Shown here: positions 5,093 through 8,383 of the stretch, piece after piece
Layout: each line of letters opens with the position of its first letter
Position numbering within the stretch: position 1 is the first letter of the stretch
NCBI GenBank assembly: GCA_938021455.1
Contig: CALIGP010000145.1
Span: forward strand, 1-8,383
Origin: an uncultured Lewinella sp.
GTDB taxonomy: Bacteria > Bacteroidota > Bacteroidia > Chitinophagales > Saprospiraceae
Direction of reading: 5' to 3'
DNA length: 8,383 bases
Notes under the pieces: generated by a model
Database searches by the model: none
Told to the model about the DNA's origin: nothing
Seen by the model: only the letters and a program-made list of their open reading frames with translations
Translations under genes and position numbers: made by a program

Positions 5093-6217
5093 ATGTCCCG
5101 GATATTTCTCGACAACTCCGCCACTACTCCACTGGACCCTACCGTTCTGGGAGCCATGACGGAAGTAATGGCTAATAATTACGGCAATCCTTCCAGCATC
5201 CACGCCGAAGGCAGGCAGGCCCGTGCCCTGATCGAGAGCGCCCGCAAGACCGTTGCTAATGCCCTTAACTGTAGCATCGGCGAGATCTTTTTCACCTCAG
5301 GTGGAACGGAAGCCAATAATATGGCGTTGAAGAATTCCGTCCGGGACCTGGGCGTAACGCGCATTATTTCTTCTCCCCTTGAGCATCACTGTGTGCTGCA
5401 CAGTCTGGACGCCATCAAAGCGGCCAACACCGCTAAGGTCGAGATGGTGAAAATTGACGCTAAGGGTCACGTAGACCTTAATAGCCTACGTGAGCTCCTC
5501 GCTACCAGCGATGAGAAAACCCTGGTTAGCCTCATGCACGCCAACAACGAGATTGGGAATCTTCTCCCCATGGAAGAGGTGGCGACCATCTGCGAAGAAG
5601 CCGGGGCACTTTTTCACTGCGATACGGTACAGACAATGGGATACTTCCCCATCGATTTAGATAAAACCCGCGTAAGCTTTCTTTCGGGGTCTGCCCACAA
5701 GTTTTATGGCCCCAAAGGGATTGGCTTTGTGTATATCTGCAACGACAACATCATCAAGCCTTACCTCGATGGCGGCGCCCAGGAACGGAACATGCGCGGT
5801 GGTACGGAAAACATTTATGGCATCGTTGGCCTGGCTAAGGCCCTTGAGTTGGCGATTGCTGAAAGAGAGGCTCGGGCCGAAAAGATTCAAGCGGTCAAGG
5901 ACCATTTTGTCCGCAGCATAAAAGAAACCTACCCTGAGGTAAGCTTTAACGGAGACCTTGATAAGGCTCACTACAAAGTAGTAAGTGTCAGCTTCCCCGA
6001 ATCCGCCAAAGGCGATTTATTACTGATGAACCTAGATCTCAATGGCATTTCCGCCAGCGGTGGTTCAGCCTGTTCCAGCGGCATTGATGTTGGTAGCCAC
6101 GTGATCGGTCATTTGAACCCCGATAGTAAGCGGCACACGGTTCGTTTTTCCTTCAGCCACCACAATACGGTAGAAGAGGTGAACGAAGTGATCGCTAAGC
6201 TGGAGGGGATGTTGTAG
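5093..6217 (+). CDS. IscS/NifS-like cysteine desulfurase (class V aminotransferase fold)
   Basis: This PLP enzyme removes sulfur from L-cysteine as an enzyme-bound persulfide, releasing alanine; the sulfur feeds Fe-S cluster assembly, tRNA thiolation and cofactor synthesis. The 374 residues are of family length. Seen: YLDNSATTPL-like start (FLDNSATTP, 5-13), GNPSS (31-35), SGGTEANNMAL (69-79), LEHHCV (96-101) with the PLP-stacking histidine, HANNEIG (149-155), DTVQ (177-180), SGSAHKFYGPKG (198-209) with the PLP lysine Lys203, RGGTEN (235-240), and SGGSACSSG (322-330) with the persulfide Cys327 on a long mobile loop. The loop and overall form are group I (NifS/IscS) rather than SufS. No iscU, iscA, iscR or suf gene is adjacent, so whether it serves Fe-S assembly or tRNA thiolation cannot be told from context. 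The ATG at 5093 follows a strong promoter. Confidence 0.93.
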   Translation: MSRIFLDNSATTPLDPTVLGAMTEVMANNYGNPSSIHAEGRQARALIESARKTVANALNCSIGEIFFTSGGTEANNMALKNSVRDLGVTRIISSPLEHHCVLHSLDAIKAANTAKVEMVKIDAKGHVDLNSLRELLATSDEKTLVSLMHANNEIGNLLPMEEVATICEEAGALFHCDTVQTMGYFPIDLDKTRVSFLSGSAHKFYGPKGIGFVYICNDNIIKPYLDGGAQERNMRGGTENIYGIVGLAKALELAIAEREARAEKIQAVKDHFVRSIKETYPEVSFNGDLDKAHYKVVSVSFPESAKGDLLLMNLDLNGISASGGSACSSGIDVGSHVIGHLNPDSKRHTVRFSFSHHNTVEEVNEVIAKLEGML

Positions 6218-6231
6218 GACTAAATTCCTAC
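6214..6231. repeat. Short inverted repeat spanning both convergent stop codons
   Basis: GTAGGA (6214-6219) and TCCTAC (6226-6231) form a 6-bp stem with a 6-nt loop. The TAG stop of the cysteine desulfurase is in the left arm and the TAG stop of the thioesterase is in the right arm. There is no T-run; it may be a weak shared transcript end. Confidence 0.35.
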
Positions 6232-6749
6232 CCAAACAACTTCCTTAAGTGAGTAGCCTCCTCTGGCTTTAAACGACCAGCTAATAGCAGACGAACTTCG
6301 CGCCGTCGCATAGCAGCTTCGTACCGTTGTTCTTCAATCTCAGAAAGCGGCACTACCTCTGGCACTGGAGTGGGCGTACCATTGTCTTTGTCCAGCGCCA
6401 CAAAAGTGAAATAAGCATGGTGAGTCCGCCTAGGATTCAAGCCCTGCATGGTAGCGGCAGTAGCCTGTACATAAATTTCTAAACTGGTGTTGAAAGCCCG
6501 GGTGACGGTTGCTTCGAGCGTAACAACCTCACCGTTACGGATGGGCGAGCCGAAGGCAACATTGTCTACTGAAGCCGTAACAACGGGTTTAGCGCAGTGC
6601 TTTCCTGCACAGATGGCACAGGCAATGTCCATCCAACGCAGCATATTACCACCCATCAGATTGTTCTGCGGGTTGGTATCGTTGGGCATGACGAGCTCGG
6701 ACATGATGGTCCGGCTTTCTTCAGTTTTCTTTGGCGTGGGGCGTTCCAT
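6228..6749 (-). CDS. Hotdog-fold acyl-CoA thioesterase
   Basis: The 173-residue protein probably hydrolyses acyl-CoA to free fatty acid and CoA in the cytoplasm. It has the layout of the acyl-CoA thioester hydrolase (YciA/BFIT-like) family. MPNDTNPQNNLMGGNMLRWM (21-40) is the motif with the conserved Asp/Asn and Gly-Gly before the hotdog helix. VTASVDNVAFGSPIRNGEVV and TLEATVTRAFNTSLEIYVQA are the central strands, and HHAYFTFVALD is the last strand. The C-terminus has the RYEAAMRRREVRL segment common in this family. The ATG at 6749 is chosen; a longer reading to a TTG at 6776 would start inside the promoter box. The acyl-chain preference cannot be told. It converges on the cysteine desulfurase with only 10 bp between stop codons. 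Confidence 0.88.
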   Translation of the reverse strand: MERPTPKKTEESRTIMSELVMPNDTNPQNNLMGGNMLRWMDIACAICAGKHCAKPVVTASVDNVAFGSPIRNGEVVTLEATVTRAFNTSLEIYVQATAATMQGLNPRRTHHAYFTFVALDKDNGTPTPVPEVVPLSEIEEQRYEAAMRRREVRLLLAGRLKPEEATHLRKLFG

Positions 6750-6773
6750 GGGGGCGCTATGATTTGGCGACCG

Positions 6774-6781
6774 CAAAGGTA
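6774..6781 (-). promoter_or_regulatory. Bacteroidota -7 box for the thioesterase gene
   Basis: On the minus strand this reads TACCTTTG, a perfect TAnnTTTG, followed by CGGTC. The ATG is 24 nt downstream. The box overlaps the longest-frame TTG codon, which rules that codon out as the likely start. Confidence 0.7.
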
Positions 6782-6830
6782 GCTCTTTGTGGGATAGGGA
6801 GGCTGCTGCGCGATGGTGCGTCCGGTCGAT

Positions 6831-6875
6831 GCTGCCTCCGGCAGCGAGCGGTGGCGAGCTCCCTCTGGCAGCGAG
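6831..6875 (+). repeat. Imperfect 18-nt direct repeat, period 27
   Basis: GCTGCCTCCGGCAGCGAG (6831-6848) and GCTCCCTCTGGCAGCGAG (6858-6875) differ at two positions. The first begins with a perfect palindrome-like stem, GCTGCC-TCC-GGCAGC. It is in non-coding sequence upstream of the thioesterase promoter. It may be part of a dispersed repeat; that cannot be tested here. Confidence 0.5.
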
Positions 6876-6905
6876 TTGACTGACGTATGCGGGTGGTTTT
6901 GTTTG

Positions 6906-6953
6906 GTCGCTTCGCGACGTGATGTTTCACGCAAAAGAGGAAGGGAGAAGCGA
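6906..6953 (+). repeat. Hairpin plus TTTCACGCAAAAG-type repeat remnant
   Basis: GTCGC-TTC-GCGAC (6906-6918) is a perfect 5-bp hairpin. It is followed by TGTTTCACGCAAAAGAGG and an AAGCGAAGCG run. From memory, sequences of the form TTTCACGCAAAG followed by GCAAAG-like units are common intergenic repeats in Bacteroidota; this looks like a degenerate copy. The rest of the spacer to 7057 is AT-rich, with only a 5-bp inverted repeat, TCCTT/AAGGA (7038-7052), just after the stop of the 134-aa gene; it lacks a T-run and is a weak terminator candidate. Confidence 0.4.
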
Positions 6954-7057
6954 AGCGAAATGATAGCCGTGAGGAAATTGATTACGTACAGGATTTACCC
7001 GACCTATTCTAAAATTTCCCATTCTATAATTCTCATCTCCTTCAGCTAAGGAAGGAT

Positions 7058-7462
7058 CTACTTAATCATGACCCCCATCTTATTCAACACCGGAATCATT
7101 ACCATCTCCTCGGGCGTAATGGAATTAGCCTTGAAGATGAATTTTTTGTCCAGCATTACTTCTTTATCATTGAAGCTGATCCAGTATTCATTCTGGATGG
7201 CAAAGAGCTCTTTTTGGATGGGCTCGATCTTTACGGCGATGTGGGAACCCATGCGCTGGTGGAAATGACGTAGCACAGTAGTGCTTTTGTCTGAGCCATT
7301 GATCATGCCATATCCCTGGCTGGTGATCAGGACATTATCCATCGAGTCTTCCCGAAGGTTGATGACGAAAATATCCCAGATTTCTTCTTCGTATTTACCG
7401 TCGCGGGGGACAGCAGCAACGACAACATCTTGAACAGCTGGAGTGAGTATATCTTGTTTCAT
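7058..7462 (-). CDS. Conserved-looking protein of unknown function, 134 aa
   Basis: I do not recognise a characterised family. The protein is soluble, with no signal peptide or membrane segment. It alternates beta-strand-like stretches: QDVVVAAVPR (11-20), IWDIFVINLR (28-37), NVLITSQGYGMING (43-56), HIAVKIEPI (74-82), EYWISFND and KKFIFKANSI (106-115). Near the end comes IPVLNKMGVMIK. The pattern suggests a small beta-rich fold. It vaguely recalls a short Bacteroidota family sometimes mislabelled as a phenylalanyl-tRNA synthetase subunit, but nothing here resembles a tRNA synthetase, and that memory is weak. The ATG at 7462 is preceded by a promoter box 42 nt upstream; the gene is monocistronic. 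Codon use and composition look like the neighbouring genes, so it is probably a resident gene. Confidence 0.75.
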   Translation of the reverse strand: MKQDILTPAVQDVVVAAVPRDGKYEEEIWDIFVINLREDSMDNVLITSQGYGMINGSDKSTTVLRHFHQRMGSHIAVKIEPIQKELFAIQNEYWISFNDKEVMLDKKFIFKANSITPEEMVMIPVLNKMGVMIK

Positions 7463-7504
7463 GGGACTAGAAAGTTTGGAGACGATAGGGTCGTAAAATC
7501 GCCG

Positions 7505-7512
7505 CGAATATA
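7505..7512 (-). promoter_or_regulatory. -7 box for the 134-aa gene
   Basis: On the minus strand this reads TATATTCG followed by CGGCG, one base from the TAnnTTTG consensus. The predicted leader is about 35 nt. Confidence 0.5.
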
Positions 7513-7533
7513 GTCCTCAGAACGATGCCTTGC

Positions 7534-7552
7534 CAATTAGCAGTACTAATTG
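7534..7552. promoter_or_regulatory. Possible operator upstream of the 134-aa gene
   Basis: CAATTAG (7534-7540) and CTAATTG (7546-7552) are a perfect 7-bp inverted repeat with a 5-bp centre. It starts 21 bp upstream of the -7 box, over the -33 region, a typical place for a dimeric transcription factor. No regulator gene is nearby. Confidence 0.35.
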
Positions 7553-7588
7553 ACTGTTATAATTGTGATAAAACTCTACGGGGATTCT

Positions 7589-7608
7589 GCCCTTGCGGGC
7601 AAGTTTTT
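7589..7608 (+). terminator. Short hairpin followed by T-run, weak terminator candidate
   Basis: GCCC-TTGC-GGGC (7589-7600) is followed by AAG and TTTTT (7604-7608). The stem is only 4 bp, and no plus-strand gene ends nearby, so a terminator role is doubtful. Confidence 0.2.
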
Positions 7609-7792
7609 CCCGGATGTAATTTCTTTTTGCCAGGAATAGATGATCCTACCGCGGGGAAAATGGCCTCATACTTTGCCTAGTTCCGTCGGCTTTCAAACTC
7701 TTTTCGAATAGTTTTTACCGTTTCTGACTGCTGCCCGGCAAGGCATTGAACTCACCGGAAATGCCGATGATGGGCTTTCTGCTGTCCGTCCT

Positions 7793-7831
7793 TGCTCTTT
7801 ACAACCTCCCTTAGCACCTGCGTTCGCGCCC
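7793..7831 (+). repeat. Spacer repeat, copy 2 of 2
   Basis: Imperfect copy of 4897-4937, sharing TGCTCTTT, GCACCTGCG at the same spacing, and GCGCCC. It ends 61 bp before the lipA -7 box and 94 bp before the lipA start codon. Confidence 0.4.
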
Positions 7832-7891
7832 GAATTGCCTACTGGTGGAAATCTGACCCAAAACCGACTAATCCAAACAACTAATCCTGCG

Positions 7892-7899
7892 TACTTTTG
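7892..7899 (+). promoter_or_regulatory. Bacteroidota -7 box for lipA
   Basis: TACTTTTG matches TAnnTTTG exactly, 26 nt before the lipA ATG. No TTG at the -33 distance is visible. Confidence 0.6.
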
Positions 7900-7925
7900 T
7901 CTTCTCTACGCAAGTGCCTATTTGT

Positions 7926-8383
7926 ATGATCGATCTTCCCGTTGCCCCCTCGAAAAGTGAACGCAAACGCAAGCCAGACTGGCTACGTGTTAAGCTGCCC
8001 ATTGGACCAGAATACAAAAAGGTCCGTAAGCTGGTAGACGAGTATAAGCTTCACACCATCTGCCAGAGCGGTAACTGCCCGAATATGGGCGAATGTTGGG
8101 GCGCCGGGACGGCTACTTTCATGATCCTTGGTAACACCTGCACCCGTTCGTGTAGCTTCTGTGCCGTAAAAACCGGCCGGCCAACGGAATACGACACCGA
8201 TGAGCCTCGTCGCGTAGCGGAAGCCATCGACCTCATGCAGGTAAAGCACGCCGTGCTAACGAGTGTAAACCGCGATGAACTTAAAGACCGCGGTGCCGAA
8301 ATCTGGTACCAAACTGTTCACCAAATTAAGCAGCGGACGCCGCAGGTGACCATCGAAACACTCATCCCCGATGTTCGCGGAAA
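7926..8383 (+). CDS. lipA: Lipoyl synthase, C-terminus cut off by window edge
   Basis: Radical-SAM enzyme that inserts two sulfur atoms into protein-bound octanoyl groups to make lipoyl cofactor for pyruvate and 2-oxoglutarate dehydrogenases and glycine cleavage. The first 152 residues are present, about half the usual length. The auxiliary 4Fe-4S cluster motif C-x4-C-x5-C is CQSGNCPNMGEC (Cys46, Cys51, Cys57). The radical-SAM motif C-x3-C-x2-C is CTRSCSFC (Cys72, Cys76, Cys79). LTSVNRDELKDRGAEIW (111-127) and TIETLIPDVRG (142-152) match conserved LipA segments. The family often has DRDDL and DGG where this has NRDEL and DRG, which I believe is normal in this phylum. PDWLRVKLP (17-25) is the expected N-terminal motif. 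The ATG at 7926 follows a perfect -7 box. No lipB is seen in the window. Confidence 0.96.
   Translation, partial: MIDLPVAPSKSERKRKPDWLRVKLPIGPEYKKVRKLVDEYKLHTICQSGNCPNMGECWGAGTATFMILGNTCTRSCSFCAVKTGRPTEYDTDEPRRVAEAIDLMQVKHAVLTSVNRDELKDRGAEIWYQTVHQIKQRTPQVTIETLIPDVRG

Larger units (their letters stand above)
7463..7925. other. 463-bp divergent spacer between the 134-aa gene and lipA
   Basis: Near the left end is the minus-strand promoter of the 134-aa gene with an inverted repeat beside it. The middle (about 7610-7790) has no ORF of note on either strand and no strong structure; GGCATT/AATGCC (7742-7747 and 7760-7765) is the only short inverted repeat noted. The right part holds the second copy of the spacer repeat and the lipA promoter. 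No tRNA-like or known riboswitch fold was recognised by eye. Confidence 0.5.

Noticed and set aside
6750..6776. Longer thioesterase reading from a TTG codon
   Set aside because: That codon lies within the perfect -7 box; the ATG at 6749 gives the expected N-terminus.
7551..7567. TTGACT and TATAAT-like words resembling a sigma70 promoter
   Set aside because: The two words are almost adjacent, far from the 17-bp spacing needed, and this phylum uses a different consensus.
7983..8249. 88-codon minus-strand open frame opposite lipA
   Set aside because: It is antisense to a clearly coding lipA frame with conserved motifs and has no recognisable features.
8268..8298. LipA residues NRDEL and DRG instead of the common DRDDL and DGG
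   Set aside because: Both cysteine triads are intact, and I believe this variant is normal for Bacteroidota LipA, so it is not evidence of an altered enzyme.

Overview
The window reads as an ordinary chromosomal housekeeping segment of a Bacteroidota bacterium, probably a Saprospiria/Lewinella-like member (lineage is inference). Evidence for the phylum: start codons lack Shine-Dalgarno sequences, most genes are preceded by the Bacteroidota -7 box TAnnTTTG or a close variant, there is a small lipocalin-like lipoprotein, and the proteins look like this phylum's versions of FbaA, Sua5 and LipA. No phage, plasmid, CRISPR, tRNA or rRNA gene was seen.

Layout, left to right: class II fructose-bisphosphate aldolase (minus, C-terminus cut by the window edge); a 298-bp spacer with several foldback sequences, including a 103-bp hairpin element; a LOG-family protein (minus); a small acyl-carrier-like protein (plus) that lacks the phosphopantetheine serine; a large stem-loop between convergent genes; a lipocalin-like lipoprotein (minus); Sua5-type threonylcarbamoyl-AMP synthase (minus); a MarC-family membrane protein (plus); a spacer with a terminator-like hairpin and a strong promoter; an IscS/NifS-like cysteine desulfurase (plus); a hotdog acyl-CoA thioesterase (minus, convergent, 10-bp gap); a repeat-bearing spacer; an unrecognised 134-aa protein (minus); a 463-bp spacer; and the N-terminal 152 codons of lipoyl synthase lipA (plus, cut by the window edge).

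Almost every gene is monocistronic with its own promoter, so the neighbours do not form one pathway. The loose links are sulfur and iron-sulfur metabolism (cysteine desulfurase and LipA, which needs two 4Fe-4S clusters) and acyl metabolism (ACP-like protein, thioesterase, LipA). I found no convincing new multi-gene system. The most interesting items are the serine-less ACP homologue, the foldback elements, an apparently leaderless GTG start for Sua5, an extended promoter motif shared by five genes, and a roughly 40-bp sequence repeated in two spacers upstream of genes.
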